From an uncultured Desulfovibrionaceae bacterium (lineage in GTDB: Bacteria; Desulfobacterota; Desulfovibrionia; Desulfovibrionales; Desulfovibrionaceae): a DNA stretch of 64,000 nt. A program made the position numbers and the translations under genes. Every line of letters begins with the position of its first letter. The stretch's first letter is position 1. Positions 1 through 8,240 of this stretch are shown in pieces. The DNA lies in NCBI GenBank assembly GCA_949741925.1, contig CATJOY010000050.1, positions 49,370 to 113,369 on the forward strand. Direction: 5' to 3'. The notes under the pieces were generated by a model. That model was not told where the DNA came from and made no database searches. It saw only the letters and a program-made list of their open reading frames with translations.

Positions 1-397
1 TCATCCCCCAGGAAAGGCCGTAGAGGGAGATAACGGTGTTCAAAAGCGCGCAGAGCAGGCAAAAAAGCAGCGGCGCGGGCAAAAGCTGATACAGACTGAT
101 GCCGCCGGCCCGCAGAGCCACCATTTCCCTATCGGTGGAAAGGCGCAAAAAGGTCAAAAAAACGCTGAGCATGCAGGAAAGAGGCACAATGATCAGCATG
201 AAAAAGGGGGTCAAATAAACAAACAGGGAGATGGCGTCCAGAAAGCCTATTTCCAGGCCGAAAAAAAGATCACTCAACTGCACGCCGCGCCCGATAAGGA
301 TCAGCGTCAACAGAGAAACGAGGCAGAGCAAAAAGGTCTGGGCCAAGTCCCGGGCAAGGGAACGCTGGATCAACGTCACGTGGAAAAAGTTCACCAT
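1..397 (-). CDS. LptF/LptG-family LPS export permease (5' part only)
   Basis: This is the first 132 codons of an inner-membrane permease that runs off the left edge. The protein starts MVNFFHVTLIQRSLARDL and has hydrophobic stretches at about residues 15-30, 50-75 and 105-130. The segment RLSTDREMVALRAGGIS is a hallmark of the YjgP/YjgQ family. LptF and LptG pair with the ATPase LptB to pull lipopolysaccharide out of the inner membrane toward the LptA bridge. The ATG at 397 lies 24 bases after the stop of the small gene at 422-619, so the two are probably one operon. LptF and LptG cannot be told apart from this N-terminal part alone. Confidence 0.88.
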   Translation of the reverse strand, partial: MVNFFHVTLIQRSLARDLAQTFLLCLVSLLTLILIGRGVQLSDLFFGLEIGFLDAISLFVYLTPFFMLIIVPLSCMLSVFLTFLRLSTDREMVALRAGGISLYQLLPAPLLFCLLCALLNTVISLYGLSWGM

Positions 398-421
398 AGA
401 GTAACCGGCCGCAAGGCCGTT

Positions 422-619
422 TTATCTTGTGCCGACGCGTTCGGCCGCGTCTCTAAAAAAATCCGCCAGCATGGCGCTTTCCTTAGGACTCAAATTATAG
501 CGCATACCGGCTTCGTCAAGCAACGATTCCACAGGCCTGTCAGGATGCGAGGCCAATTCTGCGCGCAGCCATTCCGCTGCGCGGCGGACAAGTTCACTTT
601 GAGGGATAATTGTTGACAT
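422..619 (-). CDS. Small conserved-type hypothetical protein upstream of lptF/G
   Basis: This gene encodes a 65-residue soluble, acidic protein (MSTIIPQSELVRRAAEWLRAE at the start) with no signal peptide, membrane segment or cysteine. It looks all-helical, with two amphipathic stretches around residues 8-22 and 44-60. I do not recognise a named family. Its position directly before the LPS-export permease gene, on the same strand with a 24-base gap, argues that it is real and co-transcribed. Codon use matches its neighbours. An alternative overlapping frame on the same strand (490-696) has no family character. Confidence 0.6.
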   Translation of the reverse strand: MSTIIPQSELVRRAAEWLRAELASHPDRPVESLLDEAGMRYNLSPKESAMLADFFRDAAERVGTR

Positions 620-714
620 GCTGCTCCTTGCGTTACGGAGGGCTTCTGGCCGCGTTTGCGCAAGGATTCTCTACACCATGCGTCGGGCACTGGCAATACA
701 GGAATAAAAAACTC

Positions 715-743
715 TTGCCAAGATTACAGGACTTCGGTAAGAA
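715..743 (+). promoter_or_regulatory. Possible promoter of the CAU tRNA
   Basis: TTGCCA (715-720) and TAAGAA (738-743) are separated by 17 bases and lie about 40 bases before the mature tRNA. The -35 box is good and the -10 box is weak, so this is only a candidate sigma-70 promoter. Confidence 0.3.
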
Positions 744-783
744 ATGCCTCTTCGCGGTGAGGCGCACATTTCACCGTGGGCCC

Positions 784-860
784 GGCAGGGTAGCTCAGTT
801 GGTTAGAGCGCGCGGTTCATACCCGCGTTGTCGGGGGTTCAAGTCCCTCCCCTGCTACCA
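784..860 (+). tRNA. tRNA with CAU anticodon (Met, elongator-type; Ile2 not excluded)
   Basis: All cloverleaf parts are visible in 77 bases. The acceptor stem GGCAGGG pairs with CCCTGCT (one G-U pair), and the D arm is GCTC/GAGC. The anticodon stem CGCGG/CCGCG holds the loop TTCATAC with anticodon CAT. The T arm is GGGGG-TTCAAGT-CCCTC, and CCA is encoded. The paired first acceptor position and the lack of the three G-C pairs typical of initiators argue against tRNA-fMet. An AUA-reading Ile2 tRNA, modified by the TilS encoded at 27437-28492, has the same anticodon and is not excluded. Confidence 0.93.
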
Positions 861-870
861 AATTTTACCT

Positions 871-908
871 ATCCCAAGGTTGTTAGCAACCTTGGGATTT
901 TTTTTTCC
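871..908 (+). terminator. Rho-independent terminator after the tRNA
   Basis: A 12-bp perfect stem ATCCCAAGGTTG/CAACCTTGGGAT with loop TTAG is followed by a run of about nine T. Confidence 0.93.
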
Positions 909-1384
909 TCGAGGTTCCCAAACTGTTTTTGCATACATTTCCGTGACCAAGCCGCCTTTTCCCCCGCAGTATCAGCTGAAAAACCGGCCGGGAAATCTCC
1001 CCCGTTATTCTTGTTGAAAAAGCATTGACTCCAGCGTGAGCCGGTGTCAGAAAATCCCCCTCAGACCGCTGAAGGTTGCTTGATCAAGCCGGTCTTCCCC
1101 GGTATAGCGATCCGTCATAGGGTATCGCGGGAGCGGCGCACGGTTCTTTTTTCAGCTTCCGGAGTTCTTTGAGTCGCCTGAATTCCCCGGAAGGCAGCTG
1201 GCGGCTGGAACAACCAGACCGGCTGCGCCGGAGTTCCGGCGGCCCCCTCCCTGAGCGCCCTTAGCGAAAAAATTTCAGGTCTGCGGGATTAGGCCCCACT
1301 CCCTCTTGTGGGTCATAATGAGGCGAACTAAAACGGCATTTCTCCACGTCCATAGCGAACGGCAGGGCCGTTCAAGGGGGTATC
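909..1384. other. Intergenic region without a visible gene
   Basis: About 475 bases between the tRNA terminator and the amidohydrolase. Short open frames here lack ribosome sites and family character. I see no convincing promoter or repeat. Confidence 0.5.
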
Positions 1385-2563
1385 ATGAAAAATTTCAGGG
1401 AAGAGGCTCAGGCTCTTGGTGAAGAGATCATCGCCATGCGCCGGGCGTTGCATGAACATCCGGAAATTTCCTCTCAAGAAACCTGGACTACGGAATTCAT
1501 TGCGCAAGAATTGCGCCGCCTGGGCCTTACCGTTCTGCCCTGGCAAGGAGAAACCGGCGTTGTCGCGCTGCTGCACGGCAAAAAGGAAGGGCCCTGCATA
1601 GCCCTGCGGGCGGATATCGACGCGCTGCCTGTGCAAGAAAAGACCGGCCTGCCCTACGCTTCTAAAATTCCCGGGGTGATGCATGCCTGTGGTCACGACG
1701 CGCACACCGCTTCGCTTCTTGGCGCTGCAAGAATCCTGGCGGAAAACAGGGATTCCCTTAACGGCACGGTCAAATTTATTTTTCAGCCTGCCGAGGAAGT
1801 CTCCACCGGCGCGGCAAGCATGATCTCTTTGGGCGTTCTGGAAAACCCCACGGTGGAATTTATTTACGGCCAACATAACCAGCCGGAGGCCCCCACGGGC
1901 ACACTGCTTCTTTCGTCCGGGCCGATTATGGCGTGTATGGGGCTGACCAAGATCACCGTGCGCGGCAGGGGAGGACATGGCGGCATTCCCCACGAGACCC
2001 GAGACCCGGTGGTAGCTGCGGCGGCAATCATTATGTCTTTGCAAACCATTATCAGCCGGGAAACAGACCCGTTCCAACCCGTAGTCATCACCACCGGGAG
2101 CATACACGCGGGCACGGCCGGAAACGTTATTCCCGATTCCGTGGAAATGCAGGGAACCATACGCACCTTTGATCTCCGGCTGTTTGACGAACTGGAAGAC
2201 CGCATGCGCCGGATTATCACGGATACCGCGCATGCCTATCGCTGCGAAGCGGAATTCACCTATGTTAAAAGCGCTCCCTATGTCTACAACCCGGAAGACC
2301 TGACCGAATGGCTTACAAGCGGGCCCTTGGCCAAAGTTTTCGGGCCGCAGAACATCAAACCGCTCCGCCCTAAACCCGGCGCTGAAGACTTTGCCCATTA
2401 TCAGGCAAAGGTGCCCGGAGTCTTTGCCTGGTATGGTTCCGGCAATGAGACCATCAACCTGCCGTGGCATAACCCCGGCTTTACCGTGGATGAAAGCTCC
2501 CTTATCCTGGCCGCTGCCGCTTACGCCCAGGTAGCCCATGACTGGCTGGAAAAAAACGGCTGA
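1385..2563 (+). CDS. M20D-family metal-dependent amidohydrolase (hippurate/N-acyl-amino-acid hydrolase type)
   Basis: A cytosolic 392-residue zinc peptidase-fold enzyme that should cleave the amide bond of N-acylated amino acids or similar substrates. RRALHEHPEIS (residues 19-29) is the usual family opening. ALRADIDALPVQE (73-85) and HACGHDAHTA (100-109) carry metal ligands including Cys102 and His104. QPAEE (about 137) holds the catalytic glutamates, and GRGGHGG begins the dimerisation domain. The C-terminal KPGAEDFAHY and the HNPGFTVDE motif complete the second metal site region. Length is normal. The ATG at 1385 follows a GGGGG tract. It is a single-gene unit closed by a hairpin terminator. 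The true substrate cannot be read from sequence. Confidence 0.92.
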   Translation: MKNFREEAQALGEEIIAMRRALHEHPEISSQETWTTEFIAQELRRLGLTVLPWQGETGVVALLHGKKEGPCIALRADIDALPVQEKTGLPYASKIPGVMHACGHDAHTASLLGAARILAENRDSLNGTVKFIFQPAEEVSTGAASMISLGVLENPTVEFIYGQHNQPEAPTGTLLLSSGPIMACMGLTKITVRGRGGHGGIPHETRDPVVAAAAIIMSLQTIISRETDPFQPVVITTGSIHAGTAGNVIPDSVEMQGTIRTFDLRLFDELEDRMRRIITDTAHAYRCEAEFTYVKSAPYVYNPEDLTEWLTSGPLAKVFGPQNIKPLRPKPGAEDFAHYQAKVPGVFAWYGSGNETINLPWHNPGFTVDESSLILAAAAYAQVAHDWLEKNG

Positions 2564-2599
2564 TCGGCCTCTACTGCAGAGTTGAAATAACGCTATAGC

Positions 2600-2627
2600 A
2601 ACGGCCGGGCGAGTCTGCCCGGCCGTT
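2600..2627 (+). terminator. Terminator hairpin after the amidohydrolase
   Basis: An 11-bp stem AACGGCCGGGC/GCCCGGCCGTT with loop GAGTCT lies 36 bases after the stop codon. The T tract is short (TTT). Confidence 0.7.
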
Positions 2628-3052
2628 TACAAAGGGAATATTTTCTGGTGTTTTCCCCCTCCGCGCTCGATGGGCCGATGCCTCCGGCAGCATGGAGACA
2701 AGCCGCGCCAGAGCAACGGCGGCGAAGTTACCACGATCCTTCATGATTCTAAAAACTCTCTAGACTGCCATTGCGTATTGCCTGGCGCTTTCTTTCCCTA
2801 CCAGGGCACCCTAAAAAAACTCTAAAAAATTTTATGGGGGTTCACTGCCGAGGAAAAGATATTCTTTTTCTTGGACTGTTTCTCTATATATTGCGCCCGC
2901 GCCACGACAAAGGGTTTCCCCTAATCAAAGAAGGTGAAAAAAAACGGAAGCAGGTCTATTGGGTATACTCTCATGCGCGTTTTTTCCGGCTGATTCCGCC
3001 AGGGGAAAAAAGGCTGGGCAACAAAATATGGTGGAAGCCGACCACTAAAAGG
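2628..3052. other. Intergenic region without a visible gene
   Basis: About 425 bases. A 103-codon open frame at 2771-3082 has no ribosome site, no family character, and overlaps the sigma-54 promoter, so I treat it as chance. I saw no repeats. Confidence 0.45.
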
Positions 3053-3069
3053 TTGGCACTAAACTTGCT
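3053..3069 (+). promoter_or_regulatory. Sigma-54 (RpoN) promoter
   Basis: TTGGCACTAAACTTGCT matches the RpoN consensus at every conserved position. The GG and GC dinucleotides are exactly 10 bases apart. Transcription would begin near 3080, giving a roughly 45-base leader that ends in an AAGGAGA ribosome site just before the GTG at 3125. Confidence 0.85.
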
Positions 3070-3124
3070 GTTTTCCCTCTAGACAAAGGAAAGGGAAAAT
3101 TTTGCAGATGCCAAGGAGAGCCCA

Positions 3125-3712
3125 GTGAGCATACCAACCATCAACGAACGACCGGCGCGATTGCTTGGGTACGCGGATGATGTGGGCTCAGAACTCCAGA
3201 TCGGCGACCCCGCCGCGAGCGCGCCAAGCAGCCTTTCACAATTGACTGACGCCGCAAGCCTTTCGGCTCTTGTTCCCAGGCTTCAGGCTGCCTTAGCGGA
3301 AATTGCCGGGCCCGGCGGCAATGTTCTTGATTCCCTAAGCCGCAATGTGGAGAGCCTCCAGGACGGTTTTCTTGAAACACTCTACGGCGCGCTCTCCGAG
3401 GCCGGTATTAACCTGAATGAAAAGCTGACCTTGCGCGCGGGGGCGGCCAGCGCCCTGTGTGTTGTAGGCGAGCATCCCCAAAAGGAATTAATCGAAGAAG
3501 AACTCCGCCAGCACCCGGAACTTTCGGCCGCATTCGCTGAAATAGCCTCACAATCCGAGCTGTTGCGGGATATAACCAATATCGGCAAAGTCATGAGCCG
3601 CCAGAGCGGAGCCGAACAGTACGCCGGAATGGCCGATCATGCCGGAACATCCGTTTATCAGATGAGTCTCAAAGGAGATATGAGCCACTTCTATTTTGGC
3701 CGTCGGGCTTGA
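3125..3712 (+). CDS. Unknown protein expressed from a sigma-54 promoter
   Basis: A 195-residue soluble protein with no signal peptide or membrane segment, which I do not recognise. The first 45 residues are low-complexity (Ala/Ser/Pro rich). Residues about 45-170 are predicted helical and acidic, with leucine-rich amphipathic segments such as ALVPRLQAALAEI and LRQHPELSAAFAEIASQSEL. The start is GTG at 3125, chosen because AAGGAGA lies six bases upstream; earlier in-frame starts would lie inside the promoter. It is a single-gene unit behind a perfect RpoN promoter, so it should need an enhancer-binding activator. In delta-proteobacteria such promoters often serve motility, nitrogen or stress genes. 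Which one applies here is unknown. Confidence 0.8.
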   Translation: MSIPTINERPARLLGYADDVGSELQIGDPAASAPSSLSQLTDAASLSALVPRLQAALAEIAGPGGNVLDSLSRNVESLQDGFLETLYGALSEAGINLNEKLTLRAGAASALCVVGEHPQKELIEEELRQHPELSAAFAEIASQSELLRDITNIGKVMSRQSGAEQYAGMADHAGTSVYQMSLKGDMSHFYFGRRA

Positions 3713-3896
3713 GGCTTGGCCGGGTAGCTTCCCCCGCTCTCTCCTGCCTTGTCCCGGGAGAGATCCTTATTCCCCTGCCCTTTACCGTTTGCTTGTGCGC
3801 TTTGCAGTTTTTTCCTCATGCTCCGTTTCTTCTTCTTGCTTTTCTGGAAATATGTTGTAATTATAAATGGAGTTTCGGCGTATTACAATCTTCGTT

Positions 3897-4253
3897 GGGG
3901 GCGCACTGGTTTCGACGGGGACGTGGAAACCGTGATTGCAGGCCGAGGCGCCGCTGGCCTCGTAAAAAGCGGCACAAAAGTAATTGGCAACGATTACGAA
4001 TACGCTTACGCTGCTTAATTAAGCAGCCCGTGGAGGATGACTGATGCCTGATACGTCGCCGAAGCGGTCATACTTTTTCAGGCTGGCGCTCAGAGCTGTC
4101 TGCCGGGACGAGCGCGAGACCTTAAGGCGGACTGGCCGTGTACCGCTCTGACCGGGGGCAACGTGCACGGCAAGAGAGAAACCTGGTCTAAGCCTGTAGA
4201 TATTACGAGTGAAAACTTCTCGGACGCGGGTTCGATTCCCGCCGCCTCCACCA
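3897..4253 (+). ncRNA. ssrA: tmRNA (ssrA)
   Basis: A 357-base transfer-messenger RNA. The 5' end GGGGGCG pairs with CGCCTCC of the 3' end, which carries an encoded CCA. GCACTGGTTTCGACGGGGA and the T arm GCGGG-TTCGATT-CCCGC are diagnostic. The mRNA part at 3986-4018 reads GGC AAC GAT TAC GAA TAC GCT TAC GCT GCT TAA, so the tag is GNDYEYAYAA. The closing YAA is the usual degradation signal. The resume codon is Gly rather than the usual Ala. A TACAAT box at 3884-3889 is a plausible -10. The 3' end serves as the attachment site of the island that follows. Confidence 0.97.
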
Positions 4254-4277
4254 TTTCATAGTCCAACAAGGACTAAG

Positions 4278-4321
4278 AAAGGCCAAAATCTATTGAAAAA
4301 TAGGGATTTTGGCCTTTTCTC
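4278..4321 (+). terminator. Terminator of ssrA
   Basis: A 13-bp perfect stem AAAGGCCAAAATC/GATTTTGGCCTTT lies 24 bases after the tmRNA CCA end and runs into a T-rich tail. Confidence 0.88.
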
Positions 4322-4433
4322 TTGTCCGACCCCATCCGGTAAAAACCAACTTCGTACTCAATTAACTTGAGTAAGAATTTGAGTAGGGATGAAAGAAACT
4401 TCTTACTCAAATTGACAAAAGCGAGGGGCGGCA

Positions 4434-5791
4434 ATGAAAACAAAAGAATGCCGGTAATAAGAAGCGCTCAGAGTTTACGGCAAAATTCATTGAGTCGTTG
4501 AAGCCTACAGAGAAAGAAGAACGCTATACGGATGTAAAAACACCCGGCCTCACCCTCGCCGTGTACCCTGCATCCCCTTGGAAGCCGAATGGCTCCAAGA
4601 AATGGCGCTTTCGCTATATGTACGGCGGTAAGGCTATGCTACGGTTTCCCTCAAGCAAGCTCGCGAGAAAGTTTTTAAAGCCTGAAAACTGCTTGATAAG
4701 AACATTGACCCATCACAAGAAAGAAAAGCGGAGAAAATAGCCTCCAAGCCCTTTCCAGCTTCCGGGGGATAGCCGAAGTCCGGCTCGACGACCGCCCAGA
4801 AAACAAGTGGGAAGAATCCCACGCCAAGCGCAATAAAGAACGCTTCATAGGCAATATTTTTCCTGTCATCGGCATGAAGAATATCAATGAGTTGACTTTG
4901 AGCGACTTCGACAAGGCGTTTACCCCTATCAAGCGCCGGGGAGCTTTGGAAACGGCGCACCGGATTGTGCTATGTGCATTGAAATCTTGAGCTACGCCGC
5001 CCGCTTCCGCTATCTGGAAGATAAAAATCTCATTTTCGACTTACAGCAGTACAAGGAAGACCTGCCCCGCCCAACGAAAGGCAAGCTTGCCACGATCACG
5101 CAGCCGGATGAAATAAGCGAACTGCTCTGCAAGATTGACGAAGCGGAAGCACGGCAGACATACCCGGCAGCGCTGGCGCTCCAAATTGCGCCGTATGTTA
5201 TGTTGCGGCCCGGCGAACTGGTCGGTGGCCGGTAGGATAAAATCAATTTTGACAAGGCTGAATGGTACATCAAAGCCGAGCGCATGAAGCCGGGATTCGA
5301 CCATGTAGTCCCCCTCCCCGTCAGGCCATGGAGCTGATAAAGAAACTGCACTACTTCACGGCAACGGGGAATATATGTTTCCATCCTCAAGCCGGGGCCG
5401 AGGAGAACACCTCACCACGGCAACCTTGGTTATGGCCTTACGCCGTATGAAATACCAATCCGGCGACTTCACCACGCACGGCTTCCGAGCCATGGCAAGC
5501 ACCATCCTGAACGGGAACAAGACGCATGAAATAAAAGGCTTTGACCTACCCGCATATGACCCGGATCTGATAGAAGTTCAGCTTTCCCATGCTGAAGAAA
5601 ACAAGATCCGTAAGGCTTACAACCGGCGCGACCCGTACGCCAGAATTCAGGAAAGGCGGGAGATGTTACAGACCTATGCGGATTTGCTTGTTTATTTCAA
5701 GTTACATCCCCCCAAAAAGTTACATAAAGAGGGGGATACTATTGAGGCTTCCTATTCCTTTTTCTTTGTTTTTTTGCTGCCTTTTTCTTAG
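4434..5791 (+). pseudogene. Decayed P4-type tyrosine integrase at the ssrA attachment site
   Basis: Pieces of one integrase of about 400 residues lie in order in different frames. FIESLKPTEKEERYTD, then WRFRYMYGGKAM, is the N-terminal DUF4102 arm-binding domain. After it come the core-binding segment, the RPGELVGGR box, ERMKPGFDHVVPLP, and HGFRAMASTIL near the active-site RxxH..R pattern; a C-terminal AYNR supplies the nucleophile Tyr. Lesions visible: frame change near 4435-4440 at the start, a frameshift near 4640, a TAG at 5233-5235 where the family has Trp after the RPGEL box, and frameshifts near 5318 and 5400. The element should therefore be immobile. It entered at the 3' end of ssrA, a classic integration site, and its tail overlaps the next gene by about 50 bases. 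Confidence 0.9.
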
Positions 5792-7274
5792 CCTTCTCTT
5801 TTTTTAATTTATAACGAAGTATCTCGCTCATTTCGAAAATAGTGATCTTTTCTTTTTTATCACTATATGCGTGGTTTATGGCCGATAGTTTAACTTTTTG
5901 GAAAAAATTCATTTCAGTACGAATTTTTTTTGCGTCTTTATATTGTTCATAAGTCCAATCACTAGAATCTAAATAAGCCATATCCTCACTGTTTCCATCA
6001 AATCTTGTTGGACTACGTGGGTCAAAAGCCAAACCTACTGTTATTGAGTATTCTGGGAATAAATCCTTACAAGCGAAGCAATAAGCCATAAGAAACGATT
6101 TTCTGTCTTCACGATAGGCATTATAGTCAAGATATGTTGACGAATGAGGGAGAATCAGCAAAACATAACATACATCTGAATTGGATGGAGAGCTTAAAAC
6201 TCTCACGCGAGGTTGACTTGCGTCCTCTTTAAAAGCAGGCCAAGCCCATTCCAAAAAGTTATTTGATAAGATTGTCCTACCGATTCTTGATTCTGCCGCC
6301 ATGAATTTTAAAGGAAGAATTTCTTCATCATAGCTATCAGCTGAAGTATACCCCCAATTTCCAGTAAAGGCATGCTGGCCTATCCTTTCAATTATACTGT
6401 CCCACAAAAATGAAGGCTCTACAAATTCCTTTAAAGCTCTATAAACATTCTTTTGAGTGTAATCGTCATATATCCCCTCTGTAATAATTGGAGTTACCCC
6501 TGCATAGATGCTGTTAAAGTCTGGAAAATTCAATTCATATGTAAGATGACTTTCATCACGGCTTGATAGATAGAGTCCAATTAGCTCTTGCTCTCCTTGT
6601 GCAATAGCTTTTTGTGTTGTCAAAAACACCTCTTTCTTACTTAAATAGTCAATAAAATCACTAATTGTATCGAATTCTTTAAATAATATGTCTATGCCTT
6701 CATCATCAAAAAAATGGACAAATCCTTTGTCTTTGTCTGGTATTCCTATCTGAAATGGAAATTTAAAGATTTCCTCACCTTCAAAAAATGGACAAAGAAG
6801 TAACGAACCACTTTTTCCTCCAAAATACTTTTTCGCATGTTCTGCAATCCCTCTGGTGACGACAATACGATGAATTTTAACTGTAGCTGCATCAGGAATT
6901 TCAACCGGAAAAGGTTGAGAGCATTTTCTATCCAAAAATATCCGTGAGCTAAACTGCTTAACCCATTTTTCCGCTTGGTAAACTTGATAAGATGACTTCA
7001 AAAAAGCCTTCTTTACCCATCGTGGCCAAGAAATAGCCAAGTCGTTTTCAGAAGAAAACTTGACTTCCCCTTTATCGGAAAAAATCAAAACATGCTCATT
7101 GAAGACCACAAGTAAGTCACAAAGTTCCTTGCCTTGGCCCTTGGCTATTCCGTCATCTGTATATACATTTGGAAAGGACCATAAGCTTAAGAATGTTTTT
7201 TCACATAGTGTTGCAAGTATGCGTTCTGATTCTGTGACCTGTCCTGATTTCATAATATTTCTTCTAGCTGTCAT
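5739..7274 (-). CDS. AT-rich 511-aa unknown protein with a nuclease-like N-terminal pattern
   Basis: I do not recognise a named family. The N-terminal third has an ESERILATLCEKTFL helix and then GKELCDLLVVF followed by VLIFSDKG. This acidic residue / hydrophobic strand / DK layout is reminiscent of PD-(D/E)xK nuclease folds. The middle and C-terminal parts are mixed alpha/beta. The last 30 residues are almost all Lys/Arg (KKEKAKKKAAKKQRKRN), as in nucleic-acid-binding tails. I chose ATG at 7274 because GGGGG lies eight bases upstream; a GTG at 7295 is possible. Base composition is far more AT-rich than the rest of the window, a sign of recent transfer. It lies downstream, on the same strand, of a C4-like antisense-RNA element (7366-7539), the place a C4-controlled gene would occupy. 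The nuclease idea is weak inference. Confidence 0.75.
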   Translation of the reverse strand: MTARRNIMKSGQVTESERILATLCEKTFLSLWSFPNVYTDDGIAKGQGKELCDLLVVFNEHVLIFSDKGEVKFSSENDLAISWPRWVKKAFLKSSYQVYQAEKWVKQFSSRIFLDRKCSQPFPVEIPDAATVKIHRIVVTRGIAEHAKKYFGGKSGSLLLCPFFEGEEIFKFPFQIGIPDKDKGFVHFFDDEGIDILFKEFDTISDFIDYLSKKEVFLTTQKAIAQGEQELIGLYLSSRDESHLTYELNFPDFNSIYAGVTPIITEGIYDDYTQKNVYRALKEFVEPSFLWDSIIERIGQHAFTGNWGYTSADSYDEEILPLKFMAAESRIGRTILSNNFLEWAWPAFKEDASQPRVRVLSSPSNSDVCYVLLILPHSSTYLDYNAYREDRKSFLMAYCFACKDLFPEYSITVGLAFDPRSPTRFDGNSEDMAYLDSSDWTYEQYKDAKKIRTEMNFFQKVKLSAINHAYSDKKEKITIFEMSEILRYKLKKEKAKKKAAKKQRKRNRKPQ

Positions 7275-7365
7275 ACGCCCCCTAACTACATTCACTATTG
7301 TCTACCAAAGCCGTGAGCTACTTGTTCCTGACATTCATTCACCAGTATGTTTTTTCCTCTTTTTA

Positions 7366-7539
7366 GGTGCTCAAAACACCTTGACCAGCGACGGCTCCCA
7401 CCCTGTAAGTTTGTGGGTTTTCTTGTGCCCTCTCGAAGGTGCTGGTTTCCTGCATTGTACCTCCGGGTGTGGGCGCAATATAATACCTGGCAACAGGGAA
7501 ATAGCCCGCCGTCTCGCTGGCGGTTTTGAGCACCCGGAG
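7366..7539 (-). ncRNA. C4-like antisense RNA element, copy B
   Basis: Read on the minus strand, the element opens with CTCCGGGTGCTCAAAACC. It has an inner hairpin CCGCC/GGCGG, then CACCCGGAG (7461-7469), then CCCAC/GTGGG, and closes with GTTTTGAGCACC (7366-7377). Two long-range pairings share the bases GGTG: CTCCGGGTG with CACCCGGAG, and GGTGCTCAAAAC with GTTTTGAGCACC, so only one can form at a time. Internal complementarity between an early loop and a downstream target is the design of phage P1/P4 C4 antisense RNAs. The related copy A keeps the pairings through compensating changes. The next minus-strand gene is the AT-rich 5739-7274. The C4 assignment is by structure and memory of the class, not by search. 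Confidence 0.5.
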
Positions 7540-7584
7540 TTTCTCATTTTGAAGACTCCAATCAAAAAATCCAGCGAGGTTTTT

Positions 7585-8047
7585 ATGTCTGCTCCATCTC
7601 AACCCACTTTTGGTTCATCCCCCAACTTCAACACTTTGGCAGAGAAGCTATAAGAAACAGCACAAGCCCTGCTTGGATTCAGCCGCGCCAATCAAATATC
7701 CGATCGACGCCAACGGGGAAGAAAAAACGCCTCCTGAACCCGCCTCAAAAAATGACGACAAGCCCTTCGAAATTCGTTCTTACGAATTACCATATTACAT
7801 TTTGCACGACGAACAACAGCTACTCAAAATTGCCGACTCTGACGAACTGGTTGATGTTCTGAATAAAGCCTACGACCTCTTCTATTGCATTGCCAGCTTG
7901 ATGAAACATTTCGGCCAAGAAGAGGAGGTTTGCGGCGTTGACCTGAACAATATAGCGCAAGTTCTCTCGCTTCCGCTTGATTGGCTAGAGCGATTGTCCA
8001 GTACCCTAAGCGGGTTTGAGTTAATCCATCACATGAAGACCGAATAA
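7585..8047 (+). pseudogene. Broken paralogue B of the 146-aa acidic island protein
   Basis: The start MSAPSQPTFGSS follows GCGAGG. After TLAEKL comes a TAA (7651-7653), then ETAQALLGF in the same frame. The intact paralogue at 10874-11314 reads ELAETL-Q-ATAQDLLAF here, so TAA replaces a Gln codon (CAA). A frameshift between about 7690 and 7730 then moves the reading to the frame that carries EIRSYELPYYILHDEQQLL through to the stop at 8047. That second half matches EIRSFHIPGFIVDEERKLL and the following 80 residues of the paralogue. So a nonsense mutation and a frameshift together inactivate it. It is divergent from the C4-like element B, the same layout as the intact copy. A re-start at 7610 could in theory make a C-terminal piece. 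Confidence 0.75.
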
Positions 8048-8050
8048 ACC

Positions 8051-8086
8051 AGCGCGTCCCGGGAGCAATTCCGGGCCGCTTTTTTC
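8051..8086 (+). terminator. Terminator after paralogue B
   Basis: The stem AGCG..CCCGG / CCGGG..CGCT with an eight-base loop is followed by TTTTTT, four bases after the stop codon. Confidence 0.75.
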
Positions 8087-8240
8087 TTCCTGATTTGTGC
8101 CTTTGTGTTGAGCTTCCGCAGGAAGCGAATAAGCCAGCCCGCTGGGCCGGTCAGTTTGTTGGGACAAAAGTACCCTACAAACTCTGTCCGACCCTCCTAT
8201 TCTATTCAACGATATGCAAATAGGCCACTCGATTTTAACA

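Noticed and set aside
1328..2539. A 403-codon minus-strand frame opposite the amidohydrolase
   Set aside because: A shadow of the M20D gene; the plus-strand reading has all catalytic motifs. The same applies to long antisense frames under pdxR, frdA, maeB and xthA.
2771..3082. A 103-codon open frame before the sigma-54 promoter
   Set aside because: No ribosome site, no family features, odd composition, and it overlaps the promoter.
4201..4253. A second tRNA ending in CCA
   Set aside because: The T arm and CCA end belong to the tmRNA that begins at 3897.
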